Assembly: GCF_030272615.1 (NCBI RefSeq) | Contig: NC_081408.1 | Span: forward strand, 335,204,793 to 335,268,792 | Source of the DNA: Cryptomeria japonica | Taxonomy: Eukaryota > Streptophyta > Pinopsida > Cupressales > Cupressaceae | Length of the DNA stretch: 64,000 bases | Direction of reading: 5' to 3' | Part shown: one piece after another, positions 1-12,392 of the stretch | Numbering within the stretch: the first letter of the stretch is position 1 | Layout of the letters: each line of letters begins with the position of its first letter | The notes under the pieces: generated by a model | Seen by the model: only the letters and a program-made list of their open reading frames with translations | Database searches by the model: none | What the model was told of the DNA's origin: nothing | Translations under genes and position numbers: made by a program

Positions 1-429
1 AAATTGAGATAGGTCATTCTAGACAAGCCTCACATGACTCCATAGGTTCAAATGGATCGATCATATGTGTCTTGGATTGGAAGAAATAGTTTGTTAAAGT
101 TTCACAATTTTTTGGACTCAGGGCACTTGAGAGATCGTGCTGGTAGGGTATGACTCAATTTTTTGACACTTTGGGATGCATGAGAGGATCATTCTTAGCA
201 TAAACCTGTCCACCTGAATGTGCTTGTGATGTCTATTTGTGCACACAAGAACCAAAATTTGACCATTGCCAGTGAGGGTGTTCTCGCACCACACACATAT
301 TGTTGTTTATATTCATATTGTCGATTTTTGTTGTTTATATTCATATTGTTGATTACATAGGCAAATATTCATTTAAATTTATAAAAGGGAAGCCACAAAG
401 TACAAAAAATACACAATAATGAACTGAAT
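1..429. other. Unassigned left flank
   Basis: No coding frame, splice pattern or LTR end is recognisable here. The stretch precedes the last exon of the minus-strand 10-exon gene (copy 1), so it may be the 3' flank of that repeat. Copy 2 does not show clear similarity beyond the last exon, so the left boundary of the repeat cannot be placed. A short direct repeat lies inside it. Confidence 0.4.
301..358. repeat. Two-copy 29-bp direct repeat
   Basis: The phrase TGTTGTTTATATTCATATTG occurs at 301 and again at 330, each followed by a near-identical GATT. It looks like a simple local duplication. Confidence 0.7.
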
Positions 430-3024
430 ATAGGGAGGTTTGTAGGGTTACTTGTGGTGGATCATCAAAATCAAGCCTCTTCGATGCAGTATGTGACTCT
501 ATAGATGGCTGCAAAACCATAATTCAAAAGTCAAGTTGAAATCTTTTGTAGAGAACAATTCACAATTAACAACATAACTATGCATTTAACTATAATTTCT
601 TTACAATTGAAATGTAGATTACCTCATTGGTTGATATAGGAGCTAATGTCTTCACTCTCCTCTCCTTGTCAATCTTAGGAGTTTTCTTGAAGACATACTT
701 AAATGGATCCACGTTATGACCGTACCACGAAGGGGTCTATTGTAGATTAAATGTACAATTAATCCAATGTACTAACAAAAATATATCAAAAACACTTAAA
801 ATCTATAATATAGAGAACAATGATGTACCCGTGCCTGAGATGCTTCTCCAATTGACTCAAGATGGCTCACCATCGATGGAAAAACTCTCGCTATTACCTA
901 TACAAAAAATGATCAAAGATTAAATACAATTAATATAATGATAAGTATTCTAGGTTAAAAATAATTAATTTAATATATCAAACAAAAGTGTACCAGATCT
1001 TGAGATGCTTCTCTAGTGCATGGAGGAGGGTGCGCCATTGATGAAATAGCTATGGATATTTCCTATATGAAAAAATATAAGATTATAATATATCACAAGT
1101 TCACATGTATGTGTTCATATAATCATGAAATTAAGAAAATAAAGTAGAGATACATACCTCCACCCTCTCTTGATCCACGGGCGAATCAGGTGCATTCAAC
1201 AAATCCACATATCTCAATGGCCATTGTACATGTAAAATAGACAAAAACACTAATCAATCTACACATCCCAACTAATACTTGATTTCAACATTTTAAAACA
1301 ATTGTACAACTAAAAATGTGTTCAATTACCATCTTCCTAAATTTTGGCGTCTTCAAGGAATTCTTTTTCTCAGTACAAGACCTAGACATGGAGGGGGTAC
1401 CCTAAAAATAGAAAATTAACATGAGATATTAGTACAGATAATATATTAAGCATAATTTAAAAAATCTAAAATGAAATGACTTGCATATTCCATCAAAATA
1501 ATACATAAAAAGGGTTGTACAAAATATGATACCGTATAGCCTTGTAGGACAAAATTGATCACTGAGAGAGTGATGCCATCAATCTAGGACATTTGGTCCC
1601 CTGTCAACACCTACAAACCAAAAATTGGACCAAGCATTAAAGATAGTTAGTATATCTTGTAATATTTTTGAATTCAAAGTGTACTATTCTATTTTAACAT
1701 GTTACAAAATTTATACCTCAGGCATTGAAGTTGCAGTTGTAGTAACTGGGGGAGGAGTATGGGATAATGTTGTTGCATCCTAAAATGCATATTATTTGTC
1801 TCAATTTAAATAGATGTATAAATGAAAATTAATTTATGTAATTATAAATTTAAAGTAACTGATAAATAAAATGCTATGAATTCAAATCAACACACCTGTG
1901 TCTCTCGTTGATGGGCAAACACCATGTCCATCAACTCATTTGTCAGTGTGAAATCTTTAGTCATGCGAACCTAATATCTACTCCCGCAAATCATGCATGG
2001 ATGAGATGTGGATCCATCTGCACCGACCACATCATCTATCCCTGAGTAACTGACACACATATGCTGAATGGGCTCTCTGTCGCAACCTAGAGAAACTAAT
2101 GGCTCATGATCCAGTACAATAGGGTGTGCTAACAATGTCCCATGTTGGATGATGGCACCAGTCAAGGTTGTGGTTGCCTAAAGAGTCTATAGCTCCATTG
2201 ACTCTTTCAACTCTACTGGGACAACCTGATGCACCTTGGGTTTGGGTGCTAGGTAGCGATGACTCTCTAGGTCTAATCGCCTACAGGCTCCATGTCTACC
2301 TTGGGCAGAGCTTCAACCTCTAGCATGGAACTCTCTCATGTCAAAATAGTTTGGTCTCACATTGAGCACAAACTCATAGTATACTTTTCTCAAAAATACA
2401 ATGGCACCTCAAAATTATTACAAGGTGGATCATCAAAGAACATCCACCACCTCTGCAAAGAAAGATTCTTCATCAGCACATTGGTATATGTGAAACCTCT
2501 TTGCATTAAGAGGTAATGACTGACTAGTTTTAAGATCAACAAAAAGGGCACATATTTGTTTTTTACTAATATTTTTGTTTTTCAATCCCTCGTATGATAA
2601 CCCATCAACATAATATTGATGACACTTATCCGTAAAGTTTCCCCATTTTGTGATTTGTGTGGAAACAACTATGGCACCACTAGCTAATGTTTCTAGGCTA
2701 GTGGTGAGGGATATATGATGCTCAAGTTTGGATTTTTTCAATTTATCAATCAGTCTATTGATTTTAGAGGTATTTTTCCCTAACTGATTAATTAATTTCT
2801 TTTGTGTTTTACGTGTGTGGTCAAAAGGAGGAATCAGGGGTGTATCTTGTGGGTTTTTCAGGAGGTGCATTTTGTTGTTCTTGTTGTGGATTATCAGAAT
2901 CTGGTTTTTGAAACAAGAAATGAAAAAACCTAATCAAAATTAATGAAATTAAATTCAAAATGTAAAACAAATTGAACAAACGCGAAAGAAAGACAAAAAT
3001 TAATAAAAACTAACCTTGCTCCAT
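430..3024 (-). pseudogene. 10-exon unclassified repeat gene, copy 1 (disabled)
   Basis: Read on the minus strand, a regular gene model emerges with GT donors and AG acceptors. Exon 1 is 3015-3024 (ATGGAGCAAG then GTTAGT), exon 2 is 1896-2900, then 1717-1779, 1533-1610, 1330-1401, 1158-1223, 995-1062, 829-897, 623-736 and about 440-508. A paralogous copy at 19082-21676 has the same exons, so the structure is not chance. The spliced product would be about 535 residues. Exon 2 holds most of the protein, including a CMICGSR cysteine motif near its end and the conserved phrases NQLGKN and LPLNAKRF. Defects: a one-base difference in a T run (2854-2858), another indel near 2470, TAG codons in exon 2 (including two near 2190 and one at the CMICGSR motif), and loss of the exon-6 acceptor (AG to AA). 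I do not recognise the family. A TNPA-like accessory protein of a CACTA transposon is a guess from context. Confidence 0.6.
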
Positions 3025-3199
3025 AATGTCTGGAGGAGAAATGAGGCACCCTGTTTGCGTTTTGGAGGAGAAATGAGGCATCTCGTTCAAGGTTGGAGGA
3101 GAAAATGGGGAAAAAATGTGGCTTTCATGGGAAAATAAGACCCAATTTTTTTTTTTAAACTTGTTTTGGTAGGTACTACATACATGGTCCTTTAGGGCT

Positions 3200-3345
3200 T
3201 ATTAGCGCGTACATGCTCATTTTCCTAAATGTAGTGGGTACGCGCTCACTTTCCTAAAGGTAGTGCGTACACGCTCACTTTCCTAAGAGCAGCACATACA
3301 CGCTACCTTTTCTAGGCTTGGTAACAATGGACCTAAGCGTGTACG
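3200..3345. repeat. Subterminal ~31-bp tandem repeats, copy 1
   Basis: Three to four units carry a core close to GTACRCGCTCACTTTCCTAA (near 3207, 3239, 3269, 3299). The 9-mer GTACACGCT also occurs inverted as AGCGTGTAC near 3333. Copy 2 has a related block at about 21820-21940. Such motifs flanking a transposon gene resemble transposase-binding repeats, which is inference. Confidence 0.65.
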
Positions 3346-3409
3346 TGATGATTTCAAATTTTATAACCACGTATGCACTGCATGTTTTTCCATATTTTTT
3401 TGGATAGTG

Positions 3410-3877
3410 TCCACTTTTCTGATGACCATCTTTGTGCACAATACCCTAACAAAAATTCTAACTAGATCTAAATAGGACCATCATAAAAACATGCTAGCCA
3501 ATGCAACACCACCAAACAATTAGGACACAATCAGGAAGCACATTCAACATGATAGAAACTGATTCCATAAGCCGGATCAAAATCATCTAACCAAATCATC
3601 AAATATCACTTACTAGTAAAGCTAGCTAGTACCGAGAAATACTAACTAGGAACAGAAAGAGATAGCAACCAAATCACCAATTCATGAACCAACAAAATAT
3701 GGAAAACATATAACCATCTAGAGTAAGCATCCAAAACTAAGTCATGAGAACTGATCATACCGAATCAGAATCATAGCCAAAACCAAGATGATCACCAAGA
3801 CTATTCAGGATAGGTCCAACCATGATATAGTATTGGCATTAATTACAACACTTAACCAAATCTAGCATATGCCAACA
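3410..3877 (-). repeat. Partial 3' LTR of Copia element C
   Basis: On the minus strand the sequence after 3878 begins TGTTGGCATATGC, directly downstream of a polypurine tract and of Copia C's pol terminus. That is the arrangement expected of a 3' LTR. Its far end is not seen: the sequence runs into the TAGTG terminus of repeat copy 1 at 3409, which may have inserted into this LTR. Confidence 0.55.
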
Positions 3878-3890
3878 ATCTCCCCCTTAG
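3878..3890 (-). promoter_or_regulatory. Polypurine tract of Copia C
   Basis: Minus-strand CTAAGGGGGAGAT directly precedes TGTTGGCA. This is the standard plant Copia plus-strand primer site next to the 3' LTR. Elements A2 and B have nearly the same motif. Confidence 0.7.
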
Positions 3891-4141
3891 GTATTTTTAG
3901 CAACACTGAATGTGAAAAACATCCAAATGCCAAGGAATGCCACCAATCTTCAAAGGATGATCTGAAATATCTCTCCCCCATACAAGTGACTATTTTTGAC
4001 ATGAATACCATCTCTCCCCCTTTTACATCAATGACAAAGGATGGAGAATAAACCAAAAATATTGGACCAAACAACTGACTACTCCCCTTGAGTAGCAGTA
4101 ACATGTCATCAACCCGAATCAAAAAAGTATGTCTGATAGGC

Positions 4142-4343
4142 TCATGGGATTGATGCATTTCTACATCTCAAAGTTTCTTTTGGAGGGTTGGTAACCCCCA
4201 ATTGATCTCTGAGATATTCAAAATTATCTTTAGGAAATGGTTTAGTTAGAATATCTACAATTTGTTCCTTAGTAGGCACATAAATCGATCTAACTTCCTT
4301 TACTTCAGCCTTTTCCTTCAAGAAATTATACCTTATAGAAATG
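4142..4343 (-). pseudogene. Copia C pol, C-terminal end of RNase H
   Basis: The minus-strand frame reads IRYNFLKEK, then YVPTKEQIVDILTKPFP and YLRDQLGV before a stop at 4142. This is the typical end of Ty1/Copia polyprotein after the RNase H domain. It is separated from the rest of RNase H (18312-18925) by the Gypsy element F. The reading frame continues across the insertion point once one copy of the target duplication is removed: KHI on the far side continues as SIRYNF here. Confidence 0.85.
4339..4343. repeat. Target-site duplication AAATG (left) of Gypsy F
   Basis: AAATG directly precedes the LTR start TGTCATGCCC. The same AAATG follows the right LTR at 18312-18316. The five-base perfect match fixes the element's ends. 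Confidence 0.92.
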
Positions 4344-4961
4344 TGTCATGCCCAAACTTTTGGGCACAAACGGAATAATTTTTTTTTTCAAAATACTCTA
4401 CTAAGTATGATTAACTTAAATAAAATAATGCAACTCAGTTTGATCTTAACTATATTTTGAGTGAATCAAACCATTAATTTAATTTGGTGATAAAATTAAC
4501 TACGTTATAAGCGAGCTAATATTTCCCCAAAATAATTTTTTTTCACTAATCTTCCAATATTAAGTAATTACACTCTCTAGCAATTAATCTCAAACTTGAA
4601 TTATAGTTTCCAAGATTATTTGACTAATGATCTCTTATAGTTCTTTATTTACCCAGGGCCTAAATAAAAGGATCTACTTATTAAATTTAACAACCCTGTC
4701 AAATAAGCACTCCATAAATTCAAATACTTTATAAAATTTGAAATTTAAATGTGCTACCTGACCCTACAATTATCATTGTGTTATTATTTTTTTTTTTTAG
4801 GGTCTATTCTACCCAAGAATTTAAAATCTTCCTCTTACAAATGCTCCTACATTTATTTACAATTTAAAAGAGCATTAGTTAATTTTACAACTAACTAATT
4901 AAATTTCAACAACTATAACAAATTTAAATTACTTATATATATATACATATACATATATAAT

Positions 4962-4963
<2 letters not shown>

Positions 4964-5034
<71 letters not shown>
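4964..5034. repeat. AT microsatellite in left LTR of F
   Basis: A nearly pure (AT)n run. The matching part of the right LTR (14362-14518) is longer and interrupted by TG changes. Confidence 0.95.
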
Positions 5035-5037
<3 letters not shown>

Positions 5038-5409
5038 AATATTCCAGAAAGAGGGGGGGATAGTTCTTATTTTATTTTATTATTTCACCCCTTTTGTTAT
5101 CACTCCCACACACACACATCTTAGTTTAAAACCTAAATGTGTTTGCCCTAACCCAAAAATAGGGTTAGGGCATGTGTGTAAAAACATACTTATTTTGTTT
5201 TGTGTGTGTGTGCTGTGTGTGTATCTCCTTAAATTTTGTAAGTGTGTGTGTGCAGGTGAAGGTTGGGCGGTGGCCATGGGAAGCGGCGCGCGCAGGGCCG
5301 AACCGGGCTATTTAATGGTCGAGCGGAGGGACGTATACCCTCTCTTTTTATTTTGCTATTTGAGGGCGTAGGGGAAGGCAGTGCGGGGGTACCGTGGGCT
5401 GCGGATAGT

Positions 5410-5665
5410 GCCGCCCACAGTCTGCGGCTCCCGCAGGCCGTGGACGTTGCCGCCCACAGTCTGCGGCTCCTGCAGGCCGTGGATGTCGCCGCCCATAGTC
5501 TGCGGCTCCTACAGGCCATGGACGATGCCACCCACAGTCTGCGGTCCCTGTAGGCCATGGACGTCGCCGCCCACAGTCTGCGGGTTCCGCAGCCTATGGA
5601 CGACGCCGCCCACAGCTGCGGGCTCCCACAAACTGTGGGCGTCGTTGCCCAAGGCTGCGGCCCCC
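5410..5665. repeat. GC-rich 39-bp tandem array (about 6.5 units) in left LTR of F
   Basis: Units begin GCCGCCCACAGTCTGCGG and repeat every 39 bp. Most contain a short inverted repeat such as CTGCGG-CTC-CCGCAG, able to form a hairpin. The array is strikingly GC-rich in an AT-rich LTR. On the element's sense strand it lies just downstream of TTTTAAATAGATATA, a plausible TATA box, so it may fall in the transcript leader (inference). Because 39 is a multiple of three, long open frames arise on both strands; I do not treat these as genes. Confidence 0.9.
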
Positions 5666-8600
5666 AACATACAGTGCTATATCTATTTAAAACCCCCCTT
5701 TTTTGTTTGGGGTTAAAATAAAATGCGAAATTTCTTTTTCTTAAATTTTTTTTTTATATATATTTTTCTATATATACATATATATTTTTCTATATATATA
5801 TATATATAAGGGTATGACAATAGACACAGTTTTAACTTGAAATAAATAGATTTCACAACAATAAATTTAATATATGCATATATATATATATATATTTGAA
5901 TGGTGTATTTAACAAGCTTACTAGATTTCCTTTTTTTTGTTTATAAATAGAATTATCAGGATAACATTTAAAGCAATAAGATATATATATATATATATAA
6001 CTACTTTTAGCTATAACCCATTTAGGGAATCTTTGAGTTTATTATTTTTGTGAAACTTCAAAATGCATATGAAAGAATTCCTAATGTTATTTGCAGTTCG
6101 AATAATGGGGAAATAATATATATTTTTTTTTAAAGAAAAAGGTTGAGGAAGTATATGTTGAATATTCTATTTTCCTTGTTTAAAAAAAAACAGTTTTCTG
6201 CAACTACATTTACAATGCATCCTAACAGCAACTTAATGCATATATATTTTTTTGTAGGCATAATGAACTAAGACTAAATGCTAACCTTTTTGAAAAGAAA
6301 TAGCCTACTATACTATGTTTCATTTTCTGCATTAAATGGGAAAATAAATGACTGTTTAATTAAATTTACAGCAGCATAAATAACATAAAGGAATAGGTAG
6401 CCACAACTATTTTTTTTTTTTTTTCAGATTACACAGAATGCATCTCCTCTTTTTTTTTTCTTGTAAAACATGAAGATTTAAATACAAGCTAATACTATTC
6501 TTCTTTCTTTTTGCAAAACTAACCAAGTAGGAAAATTATATATTCCTTTAGCAAAGATAGATACAAGTAAATATGAATACAAATGGGTTTGAAAACCCAA
6601 CAATATCTTTCTTTTCATGGTAATATAAATAAAATAATCACACTTCTTTTCTTGGAGATAAATACAACATAGCTCACATTCCCTTTTTTTTTTTTTTTAC
6701 AAGCTACAACATTGAATACATTTCTTTTTTTTTCTTCAACACTTTTCTTCAACATAAAACAGCAACAAGCTTTTTTCTTCTTTCTTTTCCCATCCTAAGC
6801 AACCTGCAATAAAATACAACTTTGACCATGGAGAGCTCACCTCCCAGCCTAGGCTTACTAGAAGCCACCCCCGAGCTTGGAGAACCAAGCACTAGATGGG
6901 TTACAAGCAAGCAAACAACACAACATATAGGGCATACACTCAACAAACATCTTCCCATCCCAAGCTACACTTCACCACACTTTGTGATGTTCATTCCACG
7001 GGTGGAAGTGGACCAAGTACCATTGGAAAGATTGCAAGCCAAAAGAAACTACAATTCAAGCCACCTCATGGCAATACAAAATGCAACAAAAGATATATCC
7101 CCATACCTTATGCCCCCCAAAGACTCAAAGGCCTTATTTTCTCCGCTTATGACCCCCAAATGCATACACAAGGCTATGCAACAAGGGTCACAAAGGACAT
7201 CCTTGAGATCACTCTCCATAAGGAGAGCCTCTCACCCAAGGCTGTCATACTCCTTCCACCCCAAGACCATCCTACTCCCCCAAGAGTAGGAGATCTTGGA
7301 CACTCCCAAAAAAAAACAAGAACACATAAACAAAACATAGAAATGAAAACTACACATTTTTCTTCTCCAACAACAATTTACATAAACACATCTTTTCCAC
7401 AAGCATTTCTTTCCTTCAACAAAACAACACAACAAACATAAACAACATAAATAAGAGGAGATAAAAACCAACCTTATTCTGCCAATAGGTATGCTAGATT
7501 TAGTTGGGGATGACCTACCCAATTCCACACAAACTTTTCTCCAATCTTTACCAAAAATTCTATTCTACTACTAATTTTCAAAACAAAAGCATAATCTCCA
7601 AAAATGGAGAGTGGGTGATTACTCACTAAGTCTCCAATTCTTGCCTAAGAAGGCCTCTCACACACTTCCCAACCCCTTGGGTGAGGTGAGAGTTCCCATT
7701 GGTTGGTCTTCCCAAACTCTTACACATTACTAAAACTAGAAATGGAAAAGGTGAGAGAAGATGGGGAAGAGAGTTTGACATCAAAAGGGAAGGTTGTCTA
7801 TCCTAGGAGGAACTTTCTAAGTTGAATTTTCGCTCACCTTGGAAAAACCACTTTTTGAAGTGACTAAACAGTCACATGGGAGTAGTCACATGTTTCAAAA
7901 TACCCCTAACCCATAGGTATACCCTTTGGACCTTTGGAAAAGCGCTAAAACTGACCCTAGGAATCCATTTAACCCCTTAGAAACCCAACTGAAGTTTACC
8001 TACGGGTCAAACCTGAGTTGACCACTCCCAAGACTCCCTACCCAAGGCTAAGTTGGGACCACACTCATGTTTTTGAATGGCTTTGGTAGAAACAAAACTC
8101 CCTCCAAGAGACAAGTCAAAATCAATGACACTAATCAGCACATGTGTCAAGAGACACAATAAAAATACAATATAAAAATCACACATGGAATTTGTCTCTT
8201 GTAGGATTACACATATACATAAAAATTAATTTTAACACTCAAGCATCATACACTTCACAAATAAAATACATTAGAAATGGGGTGTTGTCTCTCCAAATAG
8301 ACAACTCCTGGCTTAACAAACGTACATTGGTCTAGGTTTGGTTCTCCATATAAATTCCATGGTCACATGGATAATTTTCCTGCGCATCTCAATTAACACA
8401 TTAGTAATTCCAAATAATCACAATTTTACATAATTAAATACATAGATTTCATTGCACATCAAACACTCATACATTGTCAACAATAATTCAATATCTCATT
8501 CAATTAAATTCGATTTCACATAAGCAATTAACATAATTCTCAAAATTGAACCATTCATAGAATAAGCATCATCTTTCTATCATCAAAAATGAAGTTCTGC

Positions 8601-8824
8601 AATTCCAATAATGACATTCACCGTATCAATGTAATTCTAATCTAGCAACATATAAAGTTTCATAATCATCATGCATAAAATAAAGCATCATTATATGTCA
8701 ATGTGATCCAAATCATGAAGTCATATAGGTTCTAAATCCATAAAGCATAAAATAAAGCATCCATAATAGTCTCAATATGCAAATAACTAAAAAATGCCAA
8801 ATTGAGTTGGGGTAGGGCCTCACA

Positions 8825-8837
8825 CCCTCCCCCTCTA
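8825..8837 (-). promoter_or_regulatory. Polypurine tract of Gypsy F
   Basis: Minus-strand TAGAGGGGGAGGG abuts the 3' LTR start TGTGAGGCCC. The first three bases are the pol stop codon, so coding sequence and primer site are directly adjacent. Confidence 0.85.
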
Positions 8838-11800
8838 GGCATGAACTTCCTCCTGGAGTTCATCAAAAAGGTGGGGGTATTGTGATCTCATACGTGCTGC
8901 ATCCTCCCATGAGGCTGTGACCTCATCATAGCAATCCCACTGGACCCTAACCTGGTCCAGCTCTCGACCTCGAAGGCCCAGCATCCGGCGTGCCAAAATG
9001 CGAATGGGCTCCGAAGCTAGCTGCCCATCCGACTCCACCTGCAAGGCATCCCAATCTAGAATATGAGACTCATCATAGATATACTTCCTCAAAACTGAAA
9101 CATGAAACACATCGTGGATGCATGACAGGCTAGGTGGCAATGCTAGATGGTAGGCAACTGGTCCTATCCTCTCAAGGATCTCAAATGGTCCTACAAATCG
9201 AGGTGCGAGCTTAGAACCCTTTCCATATCGGATTGGACTCTTATGCGGTCGCACTCTCAAGAAGACTCTGTCTCCAACCAAGTAGCTACAATCTATCCTC
9301 TTCGCATCTGCATATTTCTTCTGTCTATCCTATGCCTCTCTAAGACGTTGCCTAATCAAATCCACCTACTGTTCCATATCCTGAACTATCTCTAGACCAA
9401 TAGCAACTCTATCCTCTATGCAGTCCCAACTCAATGGTGTCCTACAAGGTCTGCCATATAATGCCTGATAGGGTGGCATCCCCAAGGACGTGTGATGCCC
9501 ATTGTTATAGGCAAACTCCACTAAGGGAAGGTACTCTTCCCATCTGGTTTGGTGATCCATGACATACATGCGAAGCATATCCTCCAACACCTGATTAACT
9601 CTCTCTATCTAGCCATCCGTTTCCGGATGATAGGCTATACTGAAATTGAGCTTGGTGCCCATAGCTGCCTGTAATGCCTTCCAAAAGGAAGACGTGAAGA
9701 GGGAATCCCTGTCACAAATGATCTTACGTGGAACACCATGAAGTCTAACAATGTCTCGCAAAAACACCTATGCTACTGCTGGTGCTGTGAAGGTGGTATG
9801 AACTGGTGAAAAGTGAGCCACTTTGGTCAACTTGTCAACTGTCACCAAGATGGCATCATGGCGGTGAGATGACATAGGGAGACCAATGATGAATTCCATG
9901 GATATAGTATCCCACTTCCACTCTGGTATAGCATGAGATTGGAGCAACCCACCTGGATGGCAGTGCTCCGCCTTGACTCTCTGACACTCAAGGCATCAGG
10001 CTACCAACTCGGCAATAAGCTGTTGCATTCTTGGCCAATGGTATAATTCCCTCAAGTCTACATGCAACTTCCTGACCCTGGGATGTGCTGCATAAGGAGC
10101 TCTATGAGCCTCTGTGATAATGAACTCCCGCAATCCCCCGGAAGAAGGTACATAGATGCGCCCTCTATGGAATAATAAACCATCGGACTCTAAGGAATAA
10201 TCCACATATTTCCCTTCTAAAGTTTCTTGAGATCGTAAAGCCTGACAAACCTCTAAGTACCATCTGTCCTCTGGCAACTGCTGCATGATCCGATCTCTCA
10301 AATCCATGCTCATAGATATGGTGTATACCTCATGACGTCTCCTACTCAAAGCATATACTACTACATTTTCCTTCCCTTTGATGTAGTGAGCATCAAAATC
10401 ATACTCACACAAGAATTCCATCCATCTCCTCTAACGTGCATTAAGATTCGGCTGAGTAAATATGTACTGAAGGCTCTGATGGTCTGAGTGCAACTCAAAA
10501 TGATGACCCAAAAGAAAATGTCTCCATCTCACAAGTGCATGCACAACTACTGCAAGCTCAAGGTCATGAGTAGGGTAATTAAGCTCGTGAGTCTTGAGTT
10601 TCCTAGACTCAAAAGCTATAGCTCTGCCACTCTGCATAAGTACTGCTCCTAAACCCTCTAGGGAAGCATCTGTGCAAACCATGAAATCAGCTGAAGGATC
10701 TGGTACTACAAGGATAGGTGTGGTAGTAAGTGCCTTTTTAAGTTCTTGAAAGGCCTTCTCGCACTTCTCCGTCCACTCAAACTTCTTCCCTTTGCGCTGA
10801 AGAGAAGTGATAGGATGAGCAACTCTAGAGAATCCCTCAACAAAATGTTGATAATAACTTGCTAAGCCCATGAAGCTCCTGACCTCTGTCACACTGGTAG
10901 GTGCTGGCCAATCCATAATGGCTCTAATCTTTGATGGGTCTACTGAGATCCCATCCCCGGATATAACATGACCAAGGTACTTGACCTCTGTTCTAAAGAA
11001 AGCACACTTCGACAAACTGCCATACAACTGATTATCCCTCAAACACTGCAAAACCTGTCTCAAGTGCTCCTCATGTTCCTCCTCATTCCGTGAATATATC
11101 AATATGTCGTCGAGAAACACAATCATAAAATGATCAAGGAATGTACGGAATACTCCATTTATGAGACTCATAAAAACTGCTGGGGCATTCGTAAGACTGA
11201 ATGGGACCACAATGAACTCATAGTGGCCATATCTAGTGTGAAATGCGGTCTTGTGGATATCACTATCCACTATCCTCAACTGATGGTACCCTGACTTTAG
11301 ATCAATCTTGGAAAATATTTTGGCACCTTGAAGTTGGTCAAATAAATCATCGATCCTAGGCAATGGATATCGGTTCTTGATAGTTACTTTGTTCAACTGA
11401 CGGTAATCCATGCATAATCGGAGAGATCCATCCTTCTTCTTCACGAAGATGACTGGTGCACCCCAAGGGGATGCACTAGGGCGAATGTGGCCCTTTTCTA
11501 GGAGTTCCTCAAGCTGTATCTTGAGCTCATTAAGCTCATTTGTGGTCATTCTATATGGTGCTCTAGAAATTGGTTCGACTCCTGGAACAAGGTCTATATG
11601 AAAATCAATCTCTCTACGGGGTGGCATACTTGGTAACTCTAAAGGAAATACATCTGAAAATTCCTTAAGGATAGGATGGTCGTCAATAGATGGTTCCTTT
11701 TCCTCTTCTTCTTCTCTATCACTAATGGTGATGGCAAATAACTGACATCCCCTTCGCATGCTCTGCTTAAGCTGCATGGTGGAGATCATACGAAGGGACA

Positions 11801-12392
11801 CGGGTCTTTGAATTCCAGTGATCACTATGGGAGAGCCATGATCATCCTCACACTCAATCCTTTTCAGGCAACAATCCATCTTGGCTCTGTGGACATAAAG
11901 CCAATCCATGCCAAGTACGATGCCATATGATCCGAGTGGTGTAACTCTAAGGTCTACTAAGGTGGTGGTATTACCAATCTGAAGCTGACAACCCTTAACC
12001 TCTAATTCCACTGACACTCTAGCCCCTGAAGCTAATTCCACTTCCCAACTGACCTCTTGTCTAATTGCCACTAGCCCGCAATGCTCCACAACCAATGGAG
12101 ATATAAAAGAGTCAGTAGCTCCTGAATCAAATAATATAGATACATTGCTACCTCTAATCATACCTGCTACCTCAATAACCGTGGCCTGATGCTCTGCCTG
12201 GCGGTTGTCAACCGCTGTGAAGACCCTATGGGACTTGCCCATATCTCCAACTGTCAGCTTTGATGCTGCCATCCTCTGATTCCCTGCCATCTGACCCTGA
12301 GGACACTCTCTCACCATGTGTCCCATGGCTCCACATGTGAAGCAAGCGCCACGTGCTTGAAACTGCACTCCTTGTGGTTTGGAGAAAGACTA
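8835..12392 (-). pseudogene. Gypsy F pol: protease-RT-RNase H-integrase-chromodomain
   Basis: One minus-strand frame runs from the zinc knuckle ([14 protein letters not shown], about 12300-12345) to the stop at 8835 without a frameshift. In order: aspartic protease ([12 protein letters not shown], near 12125), RT ([13 protein letters not shown], then catalytic FLDD near 11110), RNase H ([13 protein letters not shown]; ends NLNAR), then integrase: zinc-binding HHCC region about 10000-10200, catalytic core about 9400-9900, and a C-terminal chromodomain-like segment (EPIRILARR...YPHLF, about 8850-9020). Stops interrupt it at 12390, 10431, 9996, 9768, 9609, 9366 and 9330. All are TAG except TGA at 9996. 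Most sit where the family has Gln, for example NLNAR-stop-RRW and DG-stop-IER. The enzyme cannot be made. Confidence 0.93.

Larger units (their letters stand above)
1..3409 (-). mobile_element. CACTA-like repeat unit, copy 1 (left end not seen)
   Basis: The 10-exon gene starts about 170 bp from a block of subterminal repeats. Beyond these the sequence reaches TAGTG at 3405-3409, which read inward on the minus strand is CACTATCCAAAAAAATATGG. A CACTA terminus, subterminal direct and inverted motifs and a multi-exon gene are together typical of the En/Spm superfamily. I cannot see a matching left terminus or a 3-bp target duplication, and no TNPD/TNP2 transposase frame is present, so the assignment is tentative. 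Confidence 0.35.
4344..8824 (-). repeat. 3' LTR of Gypsy F (4,481 bp)
   Basis: Plus-strand ends are TGTCATGCCC and GGCCTCACA; in element orientation it starts TGTGAGGCCC and ends GGGCATGACA. It matches 13772-18311 along its whole length. By eye the differences are mostly transitions (about 4 in the first 120 bp) and microsatellite length. It contains an AT microsatellite (about 4964-5034), the 39-bp GC-rich array, and several open frames that I take as non-coding. Confidence 0.93.

Noticed and set aside
2292-2516. Plus-strand ORF over exon 2 of the repeat gene (also 20912-21178)
   Set aside because: Antisense shadow of the minus-strand exon 2, which is conserved between the copies with splice sites.
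5410-5665. CRISPR-like array
   Set aside because: The units are contiguous with no unique spacers, sit in a plant LTR, and are duplicated in the other LTR.
5229-5716. GC-rich frames on both strands with Arg/Pro/Ser repeats (also 14657-15251)
   Set aside because: They arise because the 39-bp repeat is a multiple of three and GC-rich DNA has few stops. There is no start context or known protein.
6822-7441. Overlapping plus-strand frames of 155 and 181 codons, also at 16313-16809
   Set aside because: They lie inside both LTRs of Gypsy F, antisense to the element, overlap in different frames, differ in length between the two LTRs and show no domain.
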